A model generated the notes under the pieces. It saw only the letters and a program-made list of their open reading frames with translations. It was not told where the DNA came from and made no database searches. A program made the translations under genes and the position numbers. Below are positions 15,621 through 24,089 of a stretch of DNA of 28,150 bases, piece by piece. How positions within the stretch are numbered: position 1 is the first letter of the stretch; every line of letters begins with the position of its first letter. Source of the stretch: DASXRU01 sp039933315 (lineage in GTDB: Bacteria; Acidobacteriota; Blastocatellia; Pyrinomonadales; Pyrinomonadaceae); NCBI GenBank assembly GCA_039933315.1, contig JBDTOI010000039.1:1-28150 (forward strand), read 5' to 3'.

Positions 15621-18600
15621 ATGATTAACCGTCTCATAGAATTCAGCTTAAAGAATCGCGGGATAGTCATCGTCCTCTACATCGCGCTCGCCGCATGGGG
15701 CTACTGGGCCTTGCTACGCACGCCAGTTGACGCCATCCCAGATCTCTCTGAGAACCAGGTAATTGTCTTCACCGACTGGCCCGGGCGTTCACCGCAGGAG
15801 GTTGAGGATCAGGTCACCTATCCACTGGTGACAAGTCTTCAGGGACTGCCCGGAGTGCGCGTGGTGCGCGCCAGCTCAGCCTTCAGCTTCTCGATGGTCA
15901 ACATCATCTTCGAAGACAGCGTTGAACTCTACTGGGCCAGAACACGGGTTCTCGAACGGCTGAATCTCGTAACCAAGCAGCTTCCCGAAGGTGTCATTCC
16001 CACCCTTGGTCCTGATGCCACTGGGGTCGGCCAAATCTTCTGGTACACGCTCGAAAGTGACCAGATGAATCTGCGCGACCTGCGCACCCTTCAGGATTGG
16101 TTCGTGCGCTACCAACTCAATTCTGTTCCCGGCGTTGCGGAAGTTGCCTCAGTCGGCGGTTACGTCCAGCAGTATCAGGTGGATGTTGATCCAAATAAGC
16201 TGCGCGCCTATGCCATGCCGCTTTCGACTGTGGTTGAAGCTGTGCAGCGCTCCAACAACAATGTCGGCGGCAATGTCGTCGAGCAGGCTGGGCAGTGGGC
16301 CGTGGTGCGCGGGGTGGGGTTGATTGAATCGGGAGCTGATATTGAGAACGTTGTGATTGGCTCCTCAAACGGCACACCTATCTTCGTCCACAATGTGGCC
16401 GAGGTGAAGCTCGGGAACGCATTCCGCACCGGTGGGCTCGACAAGAATGGCAAGGAAGCTGTGGGGGGCGTGGTGATTGCCCGCTATGGCGTCAACACGC
16501 TTGAGGTCATCGACGCCGTCAAGCAAAAAATCAAAGACCTGCAAGCCGGCCTGCCCCAGGGCGTGCGGGTCGTGCCGTTTTACGATCGAACGCAACTGAT
16601 CCTGCGCGCCACCAGCACCTTGAAATGGGCGCTGATTGAAGAACTGGTTCTGGTTACCCTGGCACACATCATCTTCCTCGCCCATTTTCGCTCAATTCTG
16701 ATCGTGACGATTCCCCTGCCGATGGCGGTGTTGCTGGCGTTCCTGTTCATGCGCTACATGGGCATTAGTTCAAATCTGATGTCACTGTCAGGAATTGCGA
16801 TTGCTATTGGCGTGCTGGTAGATGCCGGCATTGTAGTTACGGAAAACGCTTTTCGTTTTCTGGAAAAGAGAGCGGTAGATCCAAAAGACAGGTCTCTGGT
16901 CTGGCAAACGGTGCTCGATTCCACAAAGCTCGTCGGCCGGCCGGTCTTCTTCTCCATGGCGATCATTATTCTTGCGTTTATTCCGGTGTTCGCGCTGACG
17001 GGACAAGAAGGCAAACTCTTTCATCCACTTGCCTTCACCAAAACCTTCGCCATGGCCGGCGCGACAATAATCGCGGTCACCCTGGTGCCGGTCCTGTGCA
17101 CCCTCCTGCTTGGTGGCAAGTTCCATTCGGAACGGTCAAACCCGGTGATGAGATTCCTGCAAGCGATTTATCGTCCCGCTCTCACTTTCGCCTTGCGCCA
17201 TCGGCTGTTGACCGTTGCTGCTGCCGCTATTCTTTTCACGGGCGCGATTGTTCTGGCTAGCGGCATCGGCAACGAGTTCATGCCCCCACTCAACGAAGGC
17301 GACCTGATGTTTATGCCGGTCACTGATCCGGCAATCTCAATCGATGAAGCCCTCAGAATTACCAGCAAGCAAGACGAAATCCTGAAGAGCTTTCCGGAGA
17401 TCGAATGGGCCGTCGGTAAAGCCGGCCGGGCCGAGAGCTCGACCGACCCTTCGCCGGTTAACATGACTGAAACGATTGTGCACTTGAAACCGCCTGGCCA
17501 ATGGCGCCCGAACTTGACGCGGGAAAAGTTGATTGCCGAAATGGATGAAAAGCTGCGACTGCCGGGCGTAACAAACATCTGGACCCAGCCCATCATCAAT
17601 CGCATCGACATGCTTACGACGGGCATCCGCTCGCAGGTTGGGATTAAGATCTTCGGCAATGACCTGAAGACACTCGAGCATCTATCCCGGCGCGTCGCCG
17701 AAGTGGTCAAGACGGTGCCCGGCTCAGTGGACGTTTATCCGGAGCAAATCAGTGGGGCGCCGTACATCGATATCCGGATCAATCGCATCGCCGCGGCTCG
17801 CTACGGCATTGAATCAGGAACGATCCAGGACGCTATCGAAAAAGGGATAGGCGAAACGAATCTCACAATCACGATTGAAGGCCGCCGGAGATTTCCCGTG
17901 CGCGTGCGTTACGCTCCGCAATTTCGCGGCAGTCCGGAAGCGCTGGCAGCGATTCCGATTACCTCTCCCACCGGCGCGCCAATCCCGTTGAGTCAACTGG
18001 CAGATATTCAAACGGTCCAGGGTCCGTCAATGATTTCGAGCGAGAACGGACTGCTGCGCGGCACGGTCCTCTTGAATGTCCGGGGACGCGACGTGGGCAG
18101 CTTTGTTGATGAAGCTAAGGATGTGATTGCGCGGCAGGTGCAGCTGCCAACGGGCTACTACGCTGACTGGAGCGGGCAATATGAGAACCAGCAGCGTGCT
18201 CGCCAGCGGCTTATGATCGTCGTGCCAATCGTGCTCATCATTATCTTTGGGCTGCTTTACATTATCTACCACTCAGCTTTGGAAGCGGCACACGTCCTGC
18301 TAGCCGTGCCTTTCGCGCTGACCGGAGGCATCTATCTTCTGTGGGCGCTTGGTTACAACTTTTCTGTCGCCGTGTGGGTTGGTTTCATCGCGCTTTTCGG
18401 CACGGCGGTGCAGACGGGCGTGGTCATGGTGATCTATCTCGAAGAAGCCGTGGAGCGGAAGAAACAGGAGGTGGGGACTTTAACGCGCAAAACTTTGCTG
18501 GAGGCCGTTATGGAAGGCGCCCTGCTACGGCTGCGACCAAAAGTGATGACGGTCTCCACCGTGGTTGCGGGCTTGCTGCCCATAATGTGGAGCACCAGCG

Positions 18601-18815
18601 CGGGTTCAGAGGTGATGAAGCCGCTGGCGACACCGGTGTTAGGCGGAATGGTTTCGAGTCTGCTGCACGTCCTGATCGTTACGCCGGTGATCTTTTATTC
18701 AATAAGAGCGCGGGGGCTGAGAAAACAAGAGACTGGTCCAGTGGTCCAGGCAGCGGAGTCAGAACGGCTTGAACGGGAGCAGTTGGGAAATGGAGAAGAC
18801 AGTGACCGGCGCTGA
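15621..18815 (+). CDS. cusA: CusA-type RND heavy-metal efflux pump
   Basis: The product is 1064 aa, normal for heavy-metal RND pumps, with the N-terminal helix and DAIPDLSENQV start typical of the family. The proton-relay helix reads AIGVLVDAGIVVTENA (Asp401), the Cus-like version rather than the Czc-like one. The three methionines expected to bind Cu(I)/Ag(I) are present: Met565 (FMPVTDP), Met615 (SPVNMTE) and Met664 (RIDMLTTGI); each lies eight places before E. coli CusA Met573, 623 and 672. The pump takes Cu(I) from periplasm or cytosol and drives it out using protons. It follows the small exported gene by three bases and overlaps the next gene by 26 bases. Gene order is A-C-B, unlike E. 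coli cusCFBA. Confidence 0.96.
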   Translation: MINRLIEFSLKNRGIVIVLYIALAAWGYWALLRTPVDAIPDLSENQVIVFTDWPGRSPQEVEDQVTYPLVTSLQGLPGVRVVRASSAFSFSMVNIIFEDSVELYWARTRVLERLNLVTKQLPEGVIPTLGPDATGVGQIFWYTLESDQMNLRDLRTLQDWFVRYQLNSVPGVAEVASVGGYVQQYQVDVDPNKLRAYAMPLSTVVEAVQRSNNNVGGNVVEQAGQWAVVRGVGLIESGADIENVVIGSSNGTPIFVHNVAEVKLGNAFRTGGLDKNGKEAVGGVVIARYGVNTLEVIDAVKQKIKDLQAGLPQGVRVVPFYDRTQLILRATSTLKWALIEELVLVTLAHIIFLAHFRSILIVTIPLPMAVLLAFLFMRYMGISSNLMSLSGIAIAIGVLVDAGIVVTENAFRFLEKRAVDPKDRSLVWQTVLDSTKLVGRPVFFSMAIIILAFIPVFALTGQEGKLFHPLAFTKTFAMAGATIIAVTLVPVLCTLLLGGKFHSERSNPVMRFLQAIYRPALTFALRHRLLTVAAAAILFTGAIVLASGIGNEFMPPLNEGDLMFMPVTDPAISIDEALRITSKQDEILKSFPEIEWAVGKAGRAESSTDPSPVNMTETIVHLKPPGQWRPNLTREKLIAEMDEKLRLPGVTNIWTQPIINRIDMLTTGIRSQVGIKIFGNDLKTLEHLSRRVAEVVKTVPGSVDVYPEQISGAPYIDIRINRIAAARYGIESGTIQDAIEKGIGETNLTITIEGRRRFPVRVRYAPQFRGSPEALAAIPITSPTGAPIPLSQLADIQTVQGPSMISSENGLLRGTVLLNVRGRDVGSFVDEAKDVIARQVQLPTGYYADWSGQYENQQRARQRLMIVVPIVLIIIFGLLYIIYHSALEAAHVLLAVPFALTGGIYLLWALGYNFSVAVWVGFIALFGTAVQTGVVMVIYLEEAVERKKQEVGTLTRKTLLEAVMEGALLRLRPKVMTVSTVVAGLLPIMWSTSAGSEVMKPLATPVLGGMVSSLLHVLIVTPVIFYSIRARGLRKQETGPVVQAAESERLEREQLGNGEDSDRR

Positions 18816-20295
18816 ATTTGTTATTTCGCGGAAGGCAGAGCGGAAAGGCGGAAGGCGCAGAGGCGTCTTGACTGCCATCGAGGACCTGTTTACAGGCGGC
18901 ACTTGTAGCGTCCGTTTCAAAATATTCAGCGTGATCGTGGCTGTTGTTTTTCAATTGGCTATGCCTGCTGCTCCGCTAATGGCCCAGGAGTCCCCCACTG
19001 CCGGCGGCGCGGACAAGCCCGTTCAATCTCCACCTCAAGATCAGCAAACCTCGTTGCCGAAATATCTTGATCTTAACGACGGACTTACGGTTGATGCTCT
19101 GGTCGCCCATGCTCTGGCCCACAACGGTGAGTTGCTTGCGGCCCGTAAGGAGATCGAGGCGGCCCGTGCGCTCGTCAAGCAGGCCCGCTTGCGCGCTAAT
19201 CCGGCGATGGAGGTAAATGGCAGCCGGCAGATTCCCGGCAAAGATAACACCCTCATGGTTACCGGCATGTTGCCCCTGGAGCTGGGCGGCAGACGTGCGG
19301 CCCGCATCACGGTTGCGGAACGTGAGCTGGAGCTGCGCGAAAGGGCAGTCGCCGATCGCGAGCGGATGCTGGCCGCGGAAGTTCGATCGAAGTTTGGCCA
19401 GAGCCTTGCCGAAATTCTAAAGCTGGGATTTACCGAAGAGTTGCTCACTAACAGCCGGCGCGGTTACCGGCTGATTGAGGCGCGTGTGGAGGAGGGTCGA
19501 ACGGCGCCGCTTGAGCAGAACATGGTCCTGGTTGAAGTTAACCGTTTGAGATCGGTCCGTGAGATGAACGAAGGCAAAGTTGAAATCGCCCTGCTCGAAT
19601 TGCGCAATCTGGTCGGCATGCCCCCCACTGAACCCCTCCGGCTTCGTGGTGATCTTACTAATCTGATCGCGCCTCTCAAGCCAATCGCTGAAGCTACTGA
19701 GCAAGCTTTGCATGCTCGTCCCGACCTGGAATTGGCGCGTGCAGTTGAAAGACTGGCGGAAGCGAGGATCGTAGAGGCGCGCACCGCCGGCAGGCCGGAC
19801 GCCAGTATCAATGCCGGCTACCAGCGGATGAATTCAAGCTTTCCCGTTTTTGGGATCAATGACGCTAATCAGTTGCAGCCTGTTCAGGGCGTTTTCAACT
19901 TTCTTACTTTCGGAGTAACGATTAGCGTTCCGGTTTGGAATAAGAACCAGGGCGCGATTGCAGCAGCAGTTGCGGACGTGGATGCCGCCAGGCGACGCCG
20001 CGAGTTTACTGAGCTGACGATACGCCGCGAAGTGGCTGTCGCTTACGCGCAGTACGAACGGGCCGTGCGCGCAATGGAGATCTACCGGGTAGGTGTCAAA
20101 GAACAGGCGAGCACGAATCTGGACGTGATACGACAGACTTACGAACTCGGGTCGAAGACACTGCTCGATTACATCACCGAGCAACGCCGATACATCGAAC
20201 TTGAAAATGAGTACATAGACGCTCTACTGGCGACTTACCTTGCCCGGGTAGACATCTCGCGAGCGTCAGCCTCGCCGGAGTTGATAACAAAATGA
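18790..20295 (+). CDS. cusC: TolC-family outer-membrane factor of the Cus-type set
   Basis: With the ATG at 18790 the product is 501 aa; a TTG at 18769 is the other option. Either way about 40 charged residues (KAERKGGRRRG and so on) come before the hydrophobic signal (about 43-60) and a cleavage-like APLMAQ. A TTG about 27 codons in, after an AGAGG-like box, would shorten this odd extension. The mature part is a normal OEP/TolC protein: DALVAHALAHNGELLAARKE, two long helical repeats, NVPVWN-like VPVWNKNQGAIAAAVADV, and TLLDYITEQRRYIELENEY. No lipobox is seen, unlike E. coli CusC. It would form the outer-membrane channel of the Cus-type pump. It overlaps cusA by 26 bp and the adaptor gene by 4 bp (ATGA). 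Confidence 0.9.
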   Translation: MEKTVTGAEFVISRKAERKGGRRRGVLTAIEDLFTGGTCSVRFKIFSVIVAVVFQLAMPAAPLMAQESPTAGGADKPVQSPPQDQQTSLPKYLDLNDGLTVDALVAHALAHNGELLAARKEIEAARALVKQARLRANPAMEVNGSRQIPGKDNTLMVTGMLPLELGGRRAARITVAERELELRERAVADRERMLAAEVRSKFGQSLAEILKLGFTEELLTNSRRGYRLIEARVEEGRTAPLEQNMVLVEVNRLRSVREMNEGKVEIALLELRNLVGMPPTEPLRLRGDLTNLIAPLKPIAEATEQALHARPDLELARAVERLAEARIVEARTAGRPDASINAGYQRMNSSFPVFGINDANQLQPVQGVFNFLTFGVTISVPVWNKNQGAIAAAVADVDAARRRREFTELTIRREVAVAYAQYERAVRAMEIYRVGVKEQASTNLDVIRQTYELGSKTLLDYITEQRRYIELENEYIDALLATYLARVDISRASASPELITK

Positions 20296-21623
20296 GTGAC
20301 CCAGAAGGACTAAAAGTTCAAAGGGAGCCTACTGCCGAAGAGTTGGCGCACAAGCTTGAAGCGGGCGCTGTGCGGCGCAAGCATCTGCTAACCGTCACGG
20401 CTGTGCTCGCAGTTCTGATAGTTGCTGCGGTTGCCGCCTGGTTGTTTTTCGGACCAGGTAAGAGTGGCGCCGGTCGCCCCGTGCCAGCTCCACGCAATAT
20501 CTCGCTGGAACAGCCGGATGCCGGTGCGCCGGCCGCTCCGGCCGAGACGATACTAACTCTCGCGCCTGAAATGGTTACTCGTGCAGGAATCAAAATCGAA
20601 GCGGTAGGCGAACAACTGGTAGGCGAGAGCACCGGTAATCAGATGGCCACGGGCACGGTTCGGGAAAACGCATATCGCACGACGCCGGTTGTCTCTCTGG
20701 TGGGGGGCATTTTGCGTCGCGTTAATGTCGAGTTGGGCGCAAACGTCAGGCGGGGTCAGCCTCTCGCGGTGGTATTCAGCAACGAACTGGCGATGGCCCA
20801 ATCAAGTTACCTGGCGGCGCTTGCTGATTTGGAAGAACATCACAAGCATCATGTACGCACCATCCGGTTGCTGGAAATCGGCGCCGCCAGCCGGGAAGAG
20901 TTGGAACAGGCCACGACCAGGTTAAAAACAGCAGAGGCCGAAGTCGCTGCCCAGAGACAAAAGCTTCTATTGCTCGGTCTGAGCCGGCAGCAGGTGAGTG
21001 GGCTCAAATCATCATCGCAGATCAGCTCGGAGGTCTCGCTGCCTGCTCCCGGCACAGGAACGGTCATTGCCCGCTCTGCGAATCCGGGTGAAGTGGTGGA
21101 AGCGAACAAGGAGATCTTGCGTATTGCCGACCTTTCCAGCGTTTGGGTTGTGGGTCAGGTTTACGAGAAGGACCTGGGACGAATTAGGGTCGGGAGTGGC
21201 GCCAGCATTACCAGCGAAGCTTATCCCGGGCGGATCTTTCGTGGGCGGGTCTCATACGTGGATCCGACTCTCGATACGGCCACGCGCACAGGGCAGGTTC
21301 GCGTCGAACTGGCAAACCCCGGCCAGCAGCTGAAGATTGGCATGTACGTGAACGTGGCGTTTGCGACCGTGGGTGGGGCGGAGGCTACGGTGCCCACCGT
21401 GGCAAAGGTTGCAGTCCAGAACATCAACAACCAGCAGGTGGTGTTTGTGGCGACCAAAGAGCCAAACGTATTTGTAATGCGGCCAGTCCGACTTGGCCCT
21501 GAAGTCAACGGCCGCTACCCCGTCGTGGAAGGGTTGGCTGTAGGAGAGCGCATCGTCACCGAAGGCAGTTTTCTGTTGCGGGCCGAGTACCTGAAGTCAG
21601 CATCTGCCAACCATTCGCACTAA
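20292..21623 (+). CDS. cusB: CusB-type periplasmic adaptor (membrane fusion protein)
   Basis: The product is 443 aa. A single membrane helix (about 31-53) follows a 30-residue cytosolic start. Next is a Pro/Ala-rich linker, then the adaptor core: a lipoyl-like half (VVSLVGGILRRVNVELG), an alpha hairpin (about 160-230), the second lipoyl half (SLPAPGTGTVIARS), and beta-barrel parts (WVVGQVYEKDLGRIRVG). It ends NHSH. It should link the RND pump to the outer-membrane factor. The N-terminal Met cluster by which E. coli CusB takes metal from CusF is not visible, so metal transfer may be through other proteins of the cluster. The ATG overlaps the previous stop (ATGA). It is the last gene of module 2. 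Confidence 0.93.
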   Translation: MSDPEGLKVQREPTAEELAHKLEAGAVRRKHLLTVTAVLAVLIVAAVAAWLFFGPGKSGAGRPVPAPRNISLEQPDAGAPAAPAETILTLAPEMVTRAGIKIEAVGEQLVGESTGNQMATGTVRENAYRTTPVVSLVGGILRRVNVELGANVRRGQPLAVVFSNELAMAQSSYLAALADLEEHHKHHVRTIRLLEIGAASREELEQATTRLKTAEAEVAAQRQKLLLLGLSRQQVSGLKSSSQISSEVSLPAPGTGTVIARSANPGEVVEANKEILRIADLSSVWVVGQVYEKDLGRIRVGSGASITSEAYPGRIFRGRVSYVDPTLDTATRTGQVRVELANPGQQLKIGMYVNVAFATVGGAEATVPTVAKVAVQNINNQQVVFVATKEPNVFVMRPVRLGPEVNGRYPVVEGLAVGERIVTEGSFLLRAEYLKSASANHSH

Positions 21624-21697
21624 GTTCCGGAAGGTGTCACACCTATCGCCCCCGCGCTCGCGTCTTGATTTATCTCGTCGAGCGAACCATCGCGGCT

Positions 21698-21805
21698 TTT
21701 GTAGGGGCGTCCCTCCGTGGGCGCCCCTGGTCGCGGGTGAGCCCACCCTGGCGCGCCCCGGATAGGTGTGAAAGAGGGGCGCCCACGGAGTGGCGCCCCT
21801 ACAAA
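21698..21805. repeat. large imperfect inverted repeat between convergent genes
   Basis: Arms of about 31 bp at 21698-21728 (beginning TTTGTAGGGGCG) and 21775-21805 (ending GCGCCCCTACAAA) are complementary with few mismatches, enclosing 46 bases. It lies between cusB (+) and ric (-) and could form a strong hairpin that ends both transcripts. GC-rich palindromes of this kind are often dispersed in large bacterial genomes. Confidence 0.78.
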
Positions 21806-21832
21806 GTGTAGTCACAGAATCTGCCTGGTGGG

Positions 21833-22573
21833 CTAGGAAACCAGGACGGCGTCGACTGCCGGTTCCATTTCCACCGCTCTGGGAAACAGAATGTTGTTCT
21901 CCAGGTGAATGTGCTGGTGGAGATCTTTCTCCAGCGCTGCCAGCGCGGTGTAGAGAGTCTGGTAACTCAGGCAGCCATCGGCGGGTGGAATGTAGTTTGA
22001 ACTTAGGGCGCGGATCTCCTTCAGCAACTCTCCAGCGCGATCGTGTTCCAACATCATCATGCGCACCGGATTGGCGATGGTGACAAATGGTGGCCGGAAC
22101 AAGGGTATTTGCTGCTTTGCCGCGGCCTCCATTCTGATGACGTAAGGGAAAAGCACTTGCTCTTCTTTCGTCATATGAGTTTCCAGATCGGCGCCCAACT
22201 CGCGGAACAACAGATTAATTCTCAAAAGCTCCGGATGATTTTCCCCGTGGGCCAGGCAAACCTTTTCCAGCAATGCCTTCAACCGGCCAATCTCAAGACG
22301 GGTAAAACTGTGATGTTTTGCCTCGATGTGGTCAATAAGCTCTACGAGGGTTGTTTTCTGAAAGTCTCGCTCGTCCGAGTCCGCAGTGGCAGCGTTTGTG
22401 AGTTCCAGCGACTTCTGCGCGTCTGCAAATGTTACGCCGGCGATTGTGCACGCATCGGCGAGCGACCGTTCACCGCCGCAGCAATAGTCGATGCCCATCT
22501 TTTCGAACACTCGGGTGGCGCCCGGAATCTCCAGAGCCAGCTCGCGCACCGTTTTAGTTGCTAATGAATTCAT
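21833..22573 (-). CDS. ric: iron-sulfur cluster repair di-iron protein (Ric/YtfE/ScdA)
   Basis: From the ATG at 22571-22573 (GGGAGG upstream on the - strand) the product is 246 aa; an upstream frame to 22627 adds 18 residues without support. The N-terminal ScdA domain has IDYCCGG (28-34). The hemerythrin-like part holds the di-iron ligands: H87 or H88, H133 with E137 (HMTKEEQVLFP), H177 (LEHDR), and H221 with E225 (HIHLENNILFP), spaced as in E. coli YtfE. These proteins restore Fe-S clusters damaged by NO or oxidants. Copper also destroys exposed Fe-S clusters, so its place beside the Cus-type set could be functional, though it is on the opposite strand and may be regulated apart. Confidence 0.93.
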   Translation of the reverse strand: MNSLATKTVRELALEIPGATRVFEKMGIDYCCGGERSLADACTIAGVTFADAQKSLELTNAATADSDERDFQKTTLVELIDHIEAKHHSFTRLEIGRLKALLEKVCLAHGENHPELLRINLLFRELGADLETHMTKEEQVLFPYVIRMEAAAKQQIPLFRPPFVTIANPVRMMMLEHDRAGELLKEIRALSSNYIPPADGCLSYQTLYTALAALEKDLHQHIHLENNILFPRAVEMEPAVDAVLVS

Positions 22574-22633
22574 GATTAATCCTCCCAATTGAACCTGATA
22601 CTCAAGATTTAGTCTTAACCTCCCCACTCCCTA

Positions 22634-22723
22634 CTTGCAGTCAGGAAGGGGGCTTGCCCCCGCTCTTTCATGCGACTCAAATGGGGAAAAGAGCGGGGGC
22701 AAGCCCGCCTTCCTGACTGCAAG
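22634..22723. repeat. near-perfect long inverted repeat
   Basis: Arms at 22634-22668 (35 bp, beginning CTTGCAGTCAGGAAGG) and 22688-22723 (36 bp) differ by a single base insertion and are separated by 19 bases. The element lies between the ric and cysteine synthase-like genes, both on the - strand. It would form a very stable hairpin and could separate their transcripts; it looks like a dispersed intergenic palindrome. Confidence 0.88.
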
Positions 22724-22758
22724 TCTTCCCAGTGACCTTCCAAAATCTTCCTCGCTAG

Positions 22759-23856
22759 TCATTCTTCGCCATCAAAGCAGTTGTAGCATTCTCGCTTGAA
22801 GGCTTCGTAGCTCAGCAGCTCGATCTCCGGGGCAAGGTAGTTGGCCTTCACCGGCTCTTCGCGAAGCAGATCGGTGCTGAGGTACTTCTTGTTGTCATCG
22901 GGAAATACAGTTGTAACCACAGCGTCGGCGCCGAGTTCGTTTTGCGCCATTAAGGCGCCCAGGAAGTTGGCTCCCGATGAAATTCCCACCGCCAAGCCCA
23001 GGCCGGCGGCGAGTTTCTGGGCCATCAGGATCGCATCCCCATCCGGCACACTGACCACCGGATCGAGTTCTGCAAGACTCAGAATGGCGGGAATGAATTC
23101 ATCGGAGACTCCCTGAATCCTATGCCGGCCCACCTTGCGTCCAGTGGAGAGCGTCGGCGATTCGGCGGGCTCGAGCGGATAAATTTTGATCGCGGGATTG
23201 CGCTGCCGCAGGAATCTTCCCACGCCCATGACTGTGCCGCCGGTGCCGACGCCGGCGACAAAGGCATCGGGCGTGATCGAGTGCGAATACAGTTGCCACC
23301 AGATTTCCGGCCCGGTCGTGCGTTCGTGAGCTTCGACGTTTGCCACGTTGCCAAACTGTGCGGGCAGGAAAATATGTTGCTCGCGTTGAGCGAGCTCCTC
23401 GGTCATGCGGATACTGCCAAGAAACCCGCCTTCCTTACGACTAACCGGAACGATTGTCGCGCCCAGACTTCGGATTAAAGCTACCCGCTCCTGGCTCATC
23501 CAGTCGGGTATGAAGATGGCGACCTGATGGCCCAACGCCCGCCCTATGGCGGCGAAGGAAATCCCCGTGTTGCCGCTGGTGGCTTCGACGATCGTATCTC
23601 CGGGCCGTATCCGGCCCTCGCCGTAGGCCTTCTTCAGAATATGAAAAGCCATCCGATCCTTGATGCTGCCGGTCATATTCAGTTGTTCAGCCTTGGCATA
23701 GATGACACGCTCTTTCCCCCGGAACCTGAACCGAATGGCCAGCAGCGGTGTGTTGCCAATCATGTGCTTCAACTGTCTGAGCCGCGCCGGTGTCTTATGA
23801 GCAGAAGAATTTGCCGGTAGCAATGGAATGTGAGCGATTGTGATTTGGCTTTGCAT
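22759..23856 (-). CDS. cysK: cysteine synthase-like PLP enzyme (fold type II)
   Basis: With the ATG at 23854-23856 the product is 365 aa; a TTG 7 codons earlier is possible. Motifs of the cysteine synthase / cystathionine beta-synthase family are clear: IGNTPLL (33-39), the PLP lysine K66 in MTGSIKDRM, the substrate loop TSGNTG (93-98), the phosphate cup GTGGT (204-208) and GISSGANF. The enzyme would make cysteine from O-acetylserine and sulfide, or a related beta-replacement. It is longer than CysK (about 310 aa): an extra 25-30 residues at the start, and a tail ending ECYNCFDGEE with a CxxC at C357/C360. Which activity it has cannot be told from motifs. It lies 185 bp upstream of ric on the same strand. 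Confidence 0.88.
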   Translation of the reverse strand: MQSQITIAHIPLLPANSSAHKTPARLRQLKHMIGNTPLLAIRFRFRGKERVIYAKAEQLNMTGSIKDRMAFHILKKAYGEGRIRPGDTIVEATSGNTGISFAAIGRALGHQVAIFIPDWMSQERVALIRSLGATIVPVSRKEGGFLGSIRMTEELAQREQHIFLPAQFGNVANVEAHERTTGPEIWWQLYSHSITPDAFVAGVGTGGTVMGVGRFLRQRNPAIKIYPLEPAESPTLSTGRKVGRHRIQGVSDEFIPAILSLAELDPVVSVPDGDAILMAQKLAAGLGLAVGISSGANFLGALMAQNELGADAVVTTVFPDDNKKYLSTDLLREEPVKANYLAPEIELLSYEAFKRECYNCFDGEE

Positions 23857-24089
23857 TATCAGTGCCCTGCGGAGCAAGACCTATTCCGCGGGGAAAGGGC
23901 CAATAAACGCCTGAGTTAATGCTATGAAGGCGATTGCATCGGCCACCGACTGCGGAATATCCCGTGATGATTAGGGGATTATTCGCAGCTGCCGGCGTTG
24001 GATCACTGTAAATGGGCAGATTCACTGCGGCACAATCGTTGCTCAAGCAGTGTCAGGAGGCAGGGGGCAGCCAACCCTGGAACAGCTTT

